DNA of 64,000 bases from Paracoccaceae bacterium. GTDB lineage: Bacteria; Pseudomonadota; Alphaproteobacteria; Rhodobacterales; Rhodobacteraceae. The first letter of the stretch is position 1. Every line of letters starts with the position of its first letter. A program made the position numbers and the translations under genes. The notes under the pieces were generated by a model. It ran no database searches and was not told the DNA's origin. It was given only the letters and a program-made list of their open reading frames with translations. The stretch lies in the NCBI GenBank assembly GCA_021647745.1, contig JAKIUB010000007.1, positions 1 through 64,000 on the forward strand. Reading direction: 5' to 3'. Of this stretch, positions 1 through 7,807 are shown piece by piece.

Positions 1-818
1 CATTCCACCGAGCCGGGCTGGTTGAACTTTTCCTGAAAGTCCACCTTGCCCGCAAAAGGCGTATCGGCATAGGCCATCACTTTGCCCAGCACCTCGGACA
101 GGTATTCCGCCAGCCCGCCAGGGTAATGAAAGCTTGCTTCCATTGGCATTTCGCCGTCCTCAATCGCCGATTTCCAGCGGATTTCAACGCCGGAAAACAA
201 AAACGCTTTGGAGCGCACCAGCTCGTAAAGGCGGGCGGGCTTGAATTTGAGCTTGCCGAAAATATCGGGGTCAGGGTGGAAGGTGACAGTGGTGCCGCGC
301 CGGTTGGGGGCAGCGCCGATTTTTTTCAGCGGTCCCAAAGGCTTGCCGCGCGAATAGCTTTGGCTAAACAGCTCGCGGTTACGCGCGACCTCGACCACCA
401 TGCTGTCGCTAAGCGCATTAACCACCGAGGAACCAACCCCGTTCAGCCCACCCGAGGTCTGGTAGGCGCCCTCGGTGAATTTGCCGCCCGCGTGCAGGGT
501 GGTCAAAATAACCTCCAGCGCTGATTTGTCGGGAAATTTGGGGTGGGGGTCAACTGGAATACCTCGGCCATTATCGCGCACCATCACCGAATAATCTTCC
601 AGCAGTTCCACTTCTATCCGGCTGGCATGGCCGGCGACCGCTTCGTCCATCGAGTTATCGAGCACCTCGGCCACAAGGTGGTGCATGGCGCGGCTATCTG
701 TGCCGCCAATATACATACCCGGCCGCTTTCGCACCGGCTCAAGGCCCTCGAGCACCTCGATGGAAGAGGCGTTATAATCGCTGGAGGCGCCATCTTCGTT
801 AAACAGATCACTGGGCAT
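1..818 (-). CDS. parE: DNA topoisomerase IV subunit B (ParE), N-terminal part, cut by window edge
   Basis: ATPase subunit of topoisomerase IV, which decatenates daughter chromosomes with ParC. The first 272 codons are present, starting at ATG 816-818 on the minus strand; the rest lies beyond the left edge. The GHKL ATPase fold is recognisable: RKRPGMYIG near residue 35, EVLDNSMDEAVAG near 58 with the ATP-binding Asn, VRDNGRGIPVD near 88, and the ATP-lid sequence GGLNGVGSSVVNALS near 130. ParE is favoured over GyrB by the short acidic N-terminus and the SMDEAVAGHA wording, but the paralogues are close in this region. The neighbouring ccdA-like gene is divergent. Stretch 819-982 between them holds no gene that I can see. 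Confidence 0.9.
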   Translation of the reverse strand, partial: MPSDLFNEDGASSDYNASSIEVLEGLEPVRKRPGMYIGGTDSRAMHHLVAEVLDNSMDEAVAGHASRIEVELLEDYSVMVRDNGRGIPVDPHPKFPDKSALEVILTTLHAGGKFTEGAYQTSGGLNGVGSSVVNALSDSMVVEVARNRELFSQSYSRGKPLGPLKKIGAAPNRRGTTVTFHPDPDIFGKLKFKPARLYELVRSKAFLFSGVEIRWKSAIEDGEMPMEASFHYPGGLAEYLSEVLGKVMAYADTPFAGKVDFQEKFNQPGSVE

Positions 819-982
819 GACTCGATTCCTTTTTTGGCACATTATGGCAGAAAGGGCAGGGGGGCGACAACATCTTGTGGGTATATCTTTGCTATTCGGG
901 GCAGCTCGCGCATGTGTGAGCTTGATTTTACTTGACCTTCTAGTGGCTGGATAGTCCAGCTAAGGCAAAAAAAGGGGAACAA

Positions 983-1654
983 GTGGAGCTTTCTTTTCAG
1001 GTGTTGATAATGCTGCCGGTCGGGCTGGGGCTACTGGGGTTTATCGAGCCGTGCACTATTGGCGGGCATTTGCTGTTTCTGGATACCCAAAAGAGTCGCT
1101 CAAGGGCGATGAAGATAAAAGCGGTGATGGTGTTTGTTTTGGTGCGCTCGCTGATAGCGGGGGTGTTCGGGGCAATCATTGCCCTTATCGGGCAAAAGCT
1201 GATCGGGGTGCAAACCGGCATCTGGCTGGTGTTTGGTAGTATTTATCTGGCGGTCGGGCTGGCGTTTATGCTGGGGCAGGCGGGGCTGGTGAAGCAAAAG
1301 ATCACCCTTGCGCCAGCCGCGTGGAAAAAGGCGCGCAGTCCGTGGGTGCTGGGGTTGGCCTTTGGCTTGAATATTCCGGCCTGCGCTGCGCCGATCCTGT
1401 TTGGGCTGCTTGGGTTGGTGGCGACCACCGGCACGGTGCTGACCGGCTTTTGGATGATGTTTTTGTTCGGGCTGTTTTTATCACTGCCTTTAGTGGTTTT
1501 TGCCATGGTGCCGCGCATGGCGGACTGGCTTGACCGTATGGCGGAGCGGCTCGTCAACATGCGCTGGATCATTGGCGGGGTGTTTGTGCTGCTTGGGTTG
1601 TGGTCGATCTGGTTCGGGCTATATGTGGACCCAGCCAACTGGGTTGGCACCTGA
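983..1654 (+). CDS. CcdA/DsbD-type thiol-disulfide transmembrane protein
   Basis: Polytopic inner-membrane protein of 223 residues, matching the CcdA/DsbD transmembrane family, which carries reducing equivalents across the membrane for cytochrome c maturation or periplasmic thiol reduction. About six hydrophobic helices are visible. The two conserved cysteines sit where the family has them: the EPCTIGG motif in helix 1 and NIPACAAP in helix 4. The start is GTG 983 with GGGGAA just upstream. It stands alone between divergent parE and convergent corC, so its exact partner is not shown by context. Length is typical for the short CcdA type without thioredoxin domains. Confidence 0.85.
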   Translation: MELSFQVLIMLPVGLGLLGFIEPCTIGGHLLFLDTQKSRSRAMKIKAVMVFVLVRSLIAGVFGAIIALIGQKLIGVQTGIWLVFGSIYLAVGLAFMLGQAGLVKQKITLAPAAWKKARSPWVLGLAFGLNIPACAAPILFGLLGLVATTGTVLTGFWMMFLFGLFLSLPLVVFAMVPRMADWLDRMAERLVNMRWIIGGVFVLLGLWSIWFGLYVDPANWVGT

Positions 1655-1662
1655 AGCCCGCC

Positions 1663-2979
1663 TCAGCCGATCTTGCGCAGCTTTAGCTTGGTCAGGCGGT
1701 TGATCTCGCGCTTCAGCACCTCGAAGCGCACTCCCTGAAACGAAAAGACCTGCCCCTCGGCGGGGATCATCTGTGCTTCATGGATCACCAGCCCGGCAAC
1801 CGTGTTGGCGTGTTCGTCGCTCAATGACCAGTCGCACTGGCGGTTGATATCGCGGATGGTCATCGAGCCATCAACAATGATCGTGCCATCCGTCTCGCGG
1901 CTGATATCGCCCTCGACCACGTCATGCTCGTCGACAATCTCCCCGACGATCTCTTCGAGAATATCCTCCAGCGTGATTAGCCCGAGCAGCGCGCCGTATT
2001 CATCAACCACCAGCCCGAAATGGACCTTGCGACGCAAAAATTCGTGCATCTGGTCATCAAGCGAGGTGGTTTCAGGCACAAAATATGGTGGCTTGGCGAC
2101 GGCCAGAAAATCAACTTTTTCGAGGCTTTCCAGCCCCTTGTTGGAAACCTGCTCATGCACTGCGCGTAGCAGGTCTTTGGCGTGGATAACCCCGATGATA
2201 TTTTCCGGCTCGTTACGGTAAAGCGGGATGCGCGTGTGGCTGGATTGTAGGCACTGGGCGAGGATATCACCCGGAGAGCTGTCGGCGTCTATCATCTCTA
2301 TATCGGAACGATGCAGCATAATCTCGCTGATTTCGCGCTCTTTCAAATCAAGTGCGCCGAGCAGGCGGTCGCGGTCAACTTTGGCCACCATGCCCTCTGC
2401 ATGGTGCAGCGAAATGGCGTCGGCGATCTCCTGATGGGCAGCCAGCACCGAGGCGTCAGGATCAGTGCGCACCCCGACCAGCCGCAATATACCGCGCACC
2501 AGTATCCGGATAATAGCCACCACCGGCGAGAGAAAAAACACAATCGGCACCAGCACCCGAGATACCCGCGAGGCGGCCGCCTCCGGATTGGTTATTGCGT
2601 AGGTCTTGGGCAAAACCTCGGCAAAAATCAACACCAGCAGGGTCATGACTACGGTTGCCACCACCACACCGTTAGCCCCGAACAGCAGGGTAAAAAGAGT
2701 GGTTGCCAATGCGGCAGCAAGGATATTGACCAGATTGTTTCCAAGCAGTACCGCGCCGATCAGCTTTTCGCTATCATCAGTCAGCAACAGCGCGCGCTTT
2801 GCGCCTTTGTCACCCTTTTCGGCCATACCGTGCAGCTTGGCGCGGTTAGCAGCCGTTAGCGCGGTTTCAGAGCCGGAGAAAAACCCCGAGATGATCAGCA
2901 ACAGCAGGATAGCCCCGCCCACCCACAATATTTCGCTGATATAACTTTGGGTCATAATCTCGGTAGTCGCGGCGTCCAT
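1663..2979 (-). CDS. CorC/HlyC-family CBS-domain membrane protein
   Basis: A 438-residue member of the DUF21-CBS-CorC_HlyC family (also called hemolysin-family or Mg/Co efflux-related). The order is: N-terminal hydrophobic DUF21 domain, about residues 15-190, including the family signature FFSGSETALTAANRAKLH near 33; a CBS pair around 210-345 with VIHAKDLL and GLITLEDILEEIVGEI; and a C-terminal transporter-associated domain ending at KLRKIG. Ion-transport roles are known for some family members only, so the substrate is not assigned. The start ATG 2977-2979 is preceded by AAGGG. The 3' end lies 8 bases from the convergent ccdA-like gene. Confidence 0.88.
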   Translation of the reverse strand: MDAATTEIMTQSYISEILWVGGAILLLLIISGFFSGSETALTAANRAKLHGMAEKGDKGAKRALLLTDDSEKLIGAVLLGNNLVNILAAALATTLFTLLFGANGVVVATVVMTLLVLIFAEVLPKTYAITNPEAAASRVSRVLVPIVFFLSPVVAIIRILVRGILRLVGVRTDPDASVLAAHQEIADAISLHHAEGMVAKVDRDRLLGALDLKEREISEIMLHRSDIEMIDADSSPGDILAQCLQSSHTRIPLYRNEPENIIGVIHAKDLLRAVHEQVSNKGLESLEKVDFLAVAKPPYFVPETTSLDDQMHEFLRRKVHFGLVVDEYGALLGLITLEDILEEIVGEIVDEHDVVEGDISRETDGTIIVDGSMTIRDINRQCDWSLSDEHANTVAGLVIHEAQMIPAEGQVFSFQGVRFEVLKREINRLTKLKLRKIG

Positions 2980-3045
2980 ACCCTTAAATCCTTGTTAAAG
3001 CGGCGCTATTATGGCGATAGACGCGGCGAACCGCAAGCGGGGTAT

Positions 3046-3255
3046 ATGAAGATTTCGGATATAGGGGGGCTAGACGGGCCGGTGCTGCTTTTTGGCGGGG
3101 CATACGGCAACCTTCAGGCCCTGAAAGCCGTGCTGGCTATGGCCGGAAAGCCGGGGGCTGTTATGGTCTCTACCGGTGATACCTTCGCTTATTGTGTTGC
3201 CCGGGCGGCTACGGCGTTTTCGCTAGGGGGTGTTTTTCCAGCACCAGTGCCTTGA
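3046..3255 (+). pseudogene. Truncated metallophosphoesterase (N-terminal stump)
   Basis: From ATG 3046 the frame reads like the first 50 residues of a calcineurin-type metallophosphoesterase: SDIGGLDGPVLLFGGAYGN, then leucine-rich helix, then STGDTFAYC, which corresponds to the GPxLVFGGxYSN...TGDxVAYC pattern of one bacterial subfamily. After about base 3200 the similarity stops and the frame runs antisense into the 3' end of xerD until 3255. The metal-binding His and Asp residues of the rest of the fold are absent, so no enzyme can be made. I infer a deletion remnant fused to the end of xerD. The family match rests on memory of the motif, not on a search. Confidence 0.55.
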
Positions 3256-4111
3256 GCCGCTCGTCCAGCACGTGGGTGTATATCTCGGTGGTGGCAATAT
3301 CCGCATGGCCAAGCAGCATCTGGATGGCGCGCAGGTCGGCGCCGTTGGCCAGCAAATGGGTGGCAAAAGCGTGGCGCAACGTGTGGGGGGAAATCGCGCC
3401 CGCTGGCAGCCCCGCCGCAATGGCAACCTGCTCGACCAGCCGAAAAAACTGCACCCGCGAAAGGTGGCCATCTCCGCGCCCCGCCGGAAACAGATAGCGC
3501 GAGGTGCGGGCCTTGTCCTTCAGGCCTGCCGCGCGCAGTGTCAGCCATCCGGCCAGCGCTTTGCGGGCAGGGGGGCTGAGCGGCACCATGCGCTCACGCC
3601 CGCCCTTGCCCCGCACCAGTATCATGCGCGGATCTCCCCCCGCCGCCGCCAGAGGCAGCCCGACCAGCTCGCTCACCCGCAGGCCCGTAGCATAAAGCAG
3701 TTGAAAAAGGCAGCGGTTTCGCGCCTTTAGCGGCTCGGTGTTCCCTGTTTTGGCGGCGGCATCAAGCAGTATCTGCACCTCGCCCTCGCTCAGGGTTTTC
3801 GGCAGGGTTTTTTTACGTTTTGGCCCTTTTATGCGAGTGGCCGGGTTGTCTTTTCGCAGCCCCTCCTCAAAGGTAAAGGCGAAAAACTGGCGGATGGAAG
3901 AGAGCCGCCGCGCCCTTGTTGTGGCGGCCAGCCCTTCGGCTTCCAGCGCCAGCAGGTAGGCACGGATATCTTCGGCATTTGCGGTTTTTATATCGGTATG
4001 GCGGGCAAAATCAGCCAGATCGCGCCCGTAGCTCTGCACCGTGTTTCGGGCGGCATCGCGCTCGGCCTGAATAGCCTCTAGAAAGGCGGCTATCCAGTGC
4101 CGCCCGTTCAT
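3209..4111 (-). CDS. xerD: Site-specific tyrosine recombinase XerD
   Basis: A 300-residue tyrosine recombinase acting with XerC at dif to resolve chromosome dimers. The N-terminal SAM-like domain spans about residues 5-90. The catalytic domain shows all six active-site residues: R145 (GLRVSEL), K169 (VRGKGGRER), H243 and R246 (PHTLRHAFATHLL), H269 (LGHADIATTEIYTH) and the nucleophile Y278. XerD rather than XerC is inferred from length and wording. Its ATG (4109-4111) overlaps the TGA of the upstream secreted-protein gene by the ATGA arrangement, so the two are probably translationally coupled. The 3' end overlaps the metallophosphoesterase remnant on the other strand. Confidence 0.9.
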   Translation of the reverse strand: MNGRHWIAAFLEAIQAERDAARNTVQSYGRDLADFARHTDIKTANAEDIRAYLLALEAEGLAATTRARRLSSIRQFFAFTFEEGLRKDNPATRIKGPKRKKTLPKTLSEGEVQILLDAAAKTGNTEPLKARNRCLFQLLYATGLRVSELVGLPLAAAGGDPRMILVRGKGGRERMVPLSPPARKALAGWLTLRAAGLKDKARTSRYLFPAGRGDGHLSRVQFFRLVEQVAIAAGLPAGAISPHTLRHAFATHLLANGADLRAIQMLLGHADIATTEIYTHVLDERLKALVLEKHPLAKTP

Positions 4112-5655
4112 GTCGGGCCACGCGGGATCAGTAATAGCTGAATAGCTGCACGCCGGGCTGCGTCCTCCAGCCCGAGCTTGCGCAACAGAAAAAGCCCTGC
4201 CTGCACCTCGGCAGGGTCGCCGTTTTTTCCGCTAGCCAGTAAGGAAAGGGCGCGTAAAATCACCTCGCCGATATTGCCGTTTTCTATCTTTTTCAGTAGC
4301 TCTGGCAGGTCCGAGCGGGTTGGCGGGATGTCGGTGAAAGCGGCATGGATCGCGTGGTTGGTCGGTGTTTCTTTCGAGGATATCTCAACAACCGGGGTGT
4401 TGCTGGCCAGCTGGGTCGCAAAAAGGGTTTTTTTATCATCTGGCCTGCCCAGCCCGGCCCAAACCGCAACCGGACGACCAGCCAGCAGCAAAAGCCGCCG
4501 CAATTCCGGGGCCAGAAGGGCGGTCTCGGGGCCGGGAGGATAATGGGCAAGAGCGTCGGCATATTCCACCGTGAAGGCAAAATAGAGACCGGTGCCAAAA
4601 AAAACCTCCAGCGCATCGCGCAGGGCATTATACATCCGCTCGTCATTATCTGAAACCAGCGCGGCATCAAGGGCCTGCACCGCTTCGGCGCGCCCCCATG
4701 CCCCGCCGGAAGATGCTGCCCGTGCCCCGCGATAGGCGGCAAAAAGCAGGGTTGGAGGGGCCGTATTTGCCCGCACCAACCGCTCGGCAGCCAAAATACG
4801 TTGCCGTGCGGGCGTGCGTATATCCATATCCGCGTTTAGATAGGGCAGAGGCAGCGGACCATCGGGGCGGGGTAAGGCGAGGGATTCGCGCAGGGTGAAG
4901 GTGATCGGGTCGAGCGGGTCGGGGTTGCCCGCATCGGGCAGGCCTGAAAACATCTCCGGGTCAAGAAACCGGACCAAAAGATCCCCGTCCTTGACCATGA
5001 CCTCCCCGAGAGTCTCGGCCAGTGAAACCGTGAGCGCGGCTGCGTTCCAGTCTCCCGAGCGGGCCAAGCATATCACCCGTGTCGCAACATCGGAAGAGAG
5101 GGTAGGGCGCGCGCGCAGCGCCGTGCAGGGGGCATTGGTGCGCTGGCCGATCAGGCTGATCTCGAACCAGCGGCGAAAGATTTCCGGCCCGTCGATGCCC
5201 GCTTGCAAGATCAGCGTTTCGGCTGCGTCGAGCGCCCCCATCCGGAATAAAAGATCAATGCGTGCAAGCAAGAGCTGGCCATGACTGGCGCTATTTTGTG
5301 GCGGGTCGCTCTGGGCCAGCAATACCTGCCGGTAAAGGGCCGCGATCTCGGGCAGAGCCTCGGGACGGACCGCCTGCATCAGAGGGATAATCTCGCTGAC
5401 CGGGGTATCGCCCCAGAGATTGCGCGGAAAGCCGGTGATCTCGGGAGGCAGTAGCCCGGCAGCATCTCGGCTCACCATATCAAGAGGCAAGGTGGTTATG
5501 GTGCCGTTCAGCGGGTGGCCAGTGCGCCCGGGCGGGTTGATGACAAAATTGGGTGGCTCTTTCAGGCTTTGGGAAAGCCAGTCAATGGCCGATCGCGGCG
5601 GCTGGGCCTGTGCCGCCGTGGCAAGCATAAACGCGATGGCAAGCCCGAGACGCAT
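4108..5655 (-). CDS. Secreted protein of unknown function, helical-repeat-like
   Basis: A 515-residue protein with a clear Sec signal peptide (MRLGLAIAFMLATAAQAQ, cleavage about residue 18). I do not recognise a Pfam family. The mature part is rich in paired amphipathic helices (for example around LLLARIDLLFRMGALDAAETL and VICLARSGDWNAAALTVSLAETLG), which suggests TPR- or Sel1-like solenoid structure. The open frame extends upstream to 5898, but that part covers the small membrane gene, so the signal-peptide Met at 5655 is chosen. It begins 2 bases after the stop of that small gene and overlaps xerD by 4 bases, so the three genes look like one operon. Confidence 0.75.
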   Translation of the reverse strand: MRLGLAIAFMLATAAQAQPPRSAIDWLSQSLKEPPNFVINPPGRTGHPLNGTITTLPLDMVSRDAAGLLPPEITGFPRNLWGDTPVSEIIPLMQAVRPEALPEIAALYRQVLLAQSDPPQNSASHGQLLLARIDLLFRMGALDAAETLILQAGIDGPEIFRRWFEISLIGQRTNAPCTALRARPTLSSDVATRVICLARSGDWNAAALTVSLAETLGEVMVKDGDLLVRFLDPEMFSGLPDAGNPDPLDPITFTLRESLALPRPDGPLPLPYLNADMDIRTPARQRILAAERLVRANTAPPTLLFAAYRGARAASSGGAWGRAEAVQALDAALVSDNDERMYNALRDALEVFFGTGLYFAFTVEYADALAHYPPGPETALLAPELRRLLLLAGRPVAVWAGLGRPDDKKTLFATQLASNTPVVEISSKETPTNHAIHAAFTDIPPTRSDLPELLKKIENGNIGEVILRALSLLASGKNGDPAEVQAGLFLLRKLGLEDAARRAAIQLLLIPRGPT

Positions 5656-5657
5656 GG

Positions 5658-5795
5658 CTATTGGCCAAGCGGGGTCACCGAAATGGTGACTTCGGTCTTC
5701 TCGGCGGGCAGGTCGAACAATAGCGCATAGCCCGCCACACCTGCCGCCCCGAGCAACGCCAGAATAAATAGATACTTGATCAAACGTTTGATCAT
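5658..5795 (-). CDS. Small single-pass membrane protein (45 aa)
   Basis: Starting at ATG 5793-5795 the product is 45 residues: a basic N-terminus (MIKRLIKY), one transmembrane helix (about residues 7-26, FILALLGAAGVAGYALLF) and a short acidic-then-hydrophobic tail ending TPLGQ. AAAGGG lies just upstream on the minus strand. An alternative TTG start 48 bases further upstream would add 16 polar residues. I do not recognise a family, but a short protein of this design at this position fits a conserved small-membrane-protein slot. It is the first gene of the unit leading to xerD and diverges from aroK. An 18-base perfect palindrome covers its start. Confidence 0.65.
   Translation of the reverse strand: MIKRLIKYLFILALLGAAGVAGYALLFDLPAEKTEVTISVTPLGQ
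5777..5794. repeat. 18-bp perfect palindrome over a start codon
   Basis: TGATCAAACGTTTGATCA reads the same on both strands. On the minus strand it covers the second and third bases of the start codon and the next codons (Ile-Lys-Arg-Leu-Ile-Lys) of the small membrane protein. It may be a protein-binding site, an mRNA hairpin at the start, or a coincidence of the repeated Ile-Lys codons. Confidence 0.5.
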
Positions 5796-5948
5796 TTCTG
5801 CCCTTTCTTCCCCATTTTCGGGGTTTGCCTTCATCTGCCACAATGATAAACCGGTTGATAAGAGGGGGAATTCGTCCCGCTCCGGTTTTTTTGCACATTA
5901 GCGCGGTTTCTGCCTGTCAGCAATCGCCGAAACCTGAAAGTTTTTCCC

Positions 5949-6518
5949 ATGGGCGCCGCTTTGCGCAAACTAGACAAAACACTGGTGCTGGTCGGGCTGA
6001 TGGGCTGTGGCAAATCAAGCGTGGGCAAGCGGCTGGCGGCGCGGCTCGGGGTTGGTTTTGTGGATACGGACGACGAGATAGTGCAGGCGGCGGGCATGCC
6101 CATCCCGGAAATATTCCAGCGCCTCGGCGAGCCGGCCTTTCGTGATGGCGAGGCCAAGGTGATCTCGCGCCTGCTGGAGGGCGCACCCGGCGTGATGGCC
6201 ACCGGTGGCGGGGCGTTTATGGCACCTATGGTGCGCGCCGAGATCGAGCGGGTGGGCATATCTGTCTGGCTGCGCGCTGATCTTGATACCTTGTGGGAGC
6301 GGGTAAGGGGCAAGTCCGGCCGGCCCTTGCTGGAGACCGAAAATCCGAAAAATGTGCTGGCGGAGCTGATGGCGGCGCGCTACCCGCAATATGCCGCTGC
6401 CGACATCGTGATAGACAGCCACATGGATAATAGCCACGAAACCGTGGTCGACGATATTATGCGGGCGCTGGCCGGTTTCAATGCAGTGAAGGATACGGAG
6501 AAGGATACGGATAAATGA
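5949..6518 (+). CDS. aroK: Shikimate kinase
   Basis: Phosphorylates the 3-hydroxyl of shikimate with ATP in the common aromatic amino-acid pathway. The 189-residue protein has the Walker A loop GLMGCGKSSVG (about residues 16-26), the shikimate-binding DTDD near 39 and RDGEAKV near 65, the conserved GGG-containing ATGGGAFM near 85, and the lid RGKSGRPLL near 119. The start ATG 5949 gives a short nonconserved lead before the P-loop. The C-terminal 15 residues are charged and repetitive (DTEKDTDK). Its stop overlaps the aroB start by 4 bases, a standard coupled pair in alphaproteobacteria. Confidence 0.93.
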   Translation: MGAALRKLDKTLVLVGLMGCGKSSVGKRLAARLGVGFVDTDDEIVQAAGMPIPEIFQRLGEPAFRDGEAKVISRLLEGAPGVMATGGGAFMAPMVRAEIERVGISVWLRADLDTLWERVRGKSGRPLLETENPKNVLAELMAARYPQYAAADIVIDSHMDNSHETVVDDIMRALAGFNAVKDTEKDTDK

Positions 6519-7627
6519 GCGAAACTCTCAATGTGGCGCTGGGTGCGCGCGCCTATGATATTCATATCGGGCCGGGGCTATTGGCCAATGCGGGAGCGCT
6601 GGTGCGCCCCTTTGTGCCACAAAAACGGGTATTTGTGATTACCGATGAAAACGTCGCCGCGCTACATCTGGATACCCTGCGCAGCGGGTTGGCGGATGCG
6701 GGCATATCCATGCAGGCGCTGACCCTGCCGGCGGGCGAAAAAACCAAAGGCTGGCCCGGGCTTGAGCGCGCGGTCGAGTGGCTGATCGCCGAGCGGGTCG
6801 AGCGCAGCGATATCGTAGTGGCTTTTGGCGGCGGTGTTATAGGTGATCTCGCCGGTTTTGCCGCCGCCATTTTGCGTCGGGGGGTAGATTTTATCCAGAT
6901 ACCGACCTCGCTTCTGGCGCAGGTCGATAGCTCGGTCGGGGGCAAAACCGGTATAAACTCATCGCAGGGCAAAAACCTGATCGGGGCATTTCACCAGCCG
7001 CGCCTGGTGCTGGCCGATACCGATGTGCTGGCCACCCTTGCGCCGCGCGAGTTTGTCTCGGGCTACGGCGAGGTTGTCAAATACGGGTTGTTGGGGGATG
7101 CGAATTTCTTTGAATGGCTGGAGAAAAACGGGCCAGCTATGGCCGCGGGTGATCAGGATGGGCGCATCCATGCCATTCGCCGCTCTTGCGAGATGAAGGC
7201 CGGTATTGTGGCGCGCGACGAAAAAGAACATGGCGAGCGGGCGCTGCTCAACCTTGGCCATACCTTTGGTCACGCGCTTGAGGCTGCTACCGGCTATTCC
7301 GACCGGCTGTTGCACGGCGAGGGTGTAGCCATCGGCTGTGCGCTGGCTTTCGAGCTTTCGATGCGCCTCGGGCTTTGCGCGCAGGAAGACCCGAGCCGGG
7401 TGCGCGCCCATCTGGCGGCCATGGGGATGAAAACGGATATTTCGGATATTGCTGGCGGTTTGCCCGATGCCGACGGGCTGATCACGCTGATGGGGCAGGA
7501 TAAAAAGGTTAGTGATGGCCGCATCGCCTTTATTCTTGCGCGCGGTATAGGGCAGGCTTTTGTTGAAAATCAGGTCGATATGGCGGTGGTGAAAAACCTG
7601 CTTCAGGATGCACTGAAGGGGCGATAA
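6515..7627 (+). CDS. aroB: 3-Dehydroquinate synthase
   Basis: Converts DAHP to 3-dehydroquinate, the second step of the shikimate pathway, using NAD and a divalent metal. The 370-residue sequence shows the NAD-binding FGGGVIGDLAGFAAA (near 105), the substrate loop PTSLLAQVDSSVGGKTGIN (near 130), KNLIGAFHQP, and the metal ligands in EYG-type VSGYGEVVKYGLL (E about 188) and the His pair in NLGHTFGHALE and LLHGEGVAIG. Length is normal. It is coupled to aroK by an ATGA overlap and ends facing the convergent radical SAM unit. Confidence 0.95.
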   Translation: MSETLNVALGARAYDIHIGPGLLANAGALVRPFVPQKRVFVITDENVAALHLDTLRSGLADAGISMQALTLPAGEKTKGWPGLERAVEWLIAERVERSDIVVAFGGGVIGDLAGFAAAILRRGVDFIQIPTSLLAQVDSSVGGKTGINSSQGKNLIGAFHQPRLVLADTDVLATLAPREFVSGYGEVVKYGLLGDANFFEWLEKNGPAMAAGDQDGRIHAIRRSCEMKAGIVARDEKEHGERALLNLGHTFGHALEAATGYSDRLLHGEGVAIGCALAFELSMRLGLCAQEDPSRVRAHLAAMGMKTDISDIAGGLPDADGLITLMGQDKKVSDGRIAFILARGIGQAFVENQVDMAVVKNLLQDALKGR

Positions 7628-7639
7628 ATACGCGCCCTG

Positions 7640-7807
7640 TCACCTTGCCCAAGCCAGTGGTGTGGGCAAATCTCCCAAGGCAAAGTCCAGCCTGAAGGTG
7701 CGGCGCGGCGATAGATTGCGGGCCTGATCAAACAGGGTCAGGTCATCAGCATCCAGGGCACTGCGAAACCATATGTGGCCGGTGCTTTCAAACGCCTCGA
7801 AGGTCAT
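7640..7807 (-). CDS. 55-residue ORF coupled to radical SAM gene, possibly a truncated oxygenase
   Basis: The ATG at 7805-7807 overlaps the stop of the upstream radical SAM gene as ATGA, and the frame runs 55 codons to TGA 7640-7642. The product starts MTFEAFESTGHIWFRSALD and ends LPTPLAWAR. The opening resembles the first helix and strand of phytanoyl-CoA-dioxygenase-type proteins (a gene that starts with a wish to hydroxylate in the usual FxxxG pattern), but none of the iron ligands are present, so I read it as a C-terminally truncated gene or as a genuine small protein. Codon use matches its neighbours. Function is unknown. Confidence 0.45.
   Translation of the reverse strand: MTFEAFESTGHIWFRSALDADDLTLFDQARNLSPRRTFRLDFALGDLPTPLAWAR

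Noticed and set aside
1650..1672. GAAGCCCGCC after the ccdA-like gene as a third REP copy
   Set aside because: Only one arm of the repeat is present and there is no palindrome, so it is not counted.
5656..5898. Longer N-terminus for the secreted protein upstream of xerD
   Set aside because: It would overlap the small membrane gene and place the signal peptide internally; the Met at 5655 gives a proper signal peptide.
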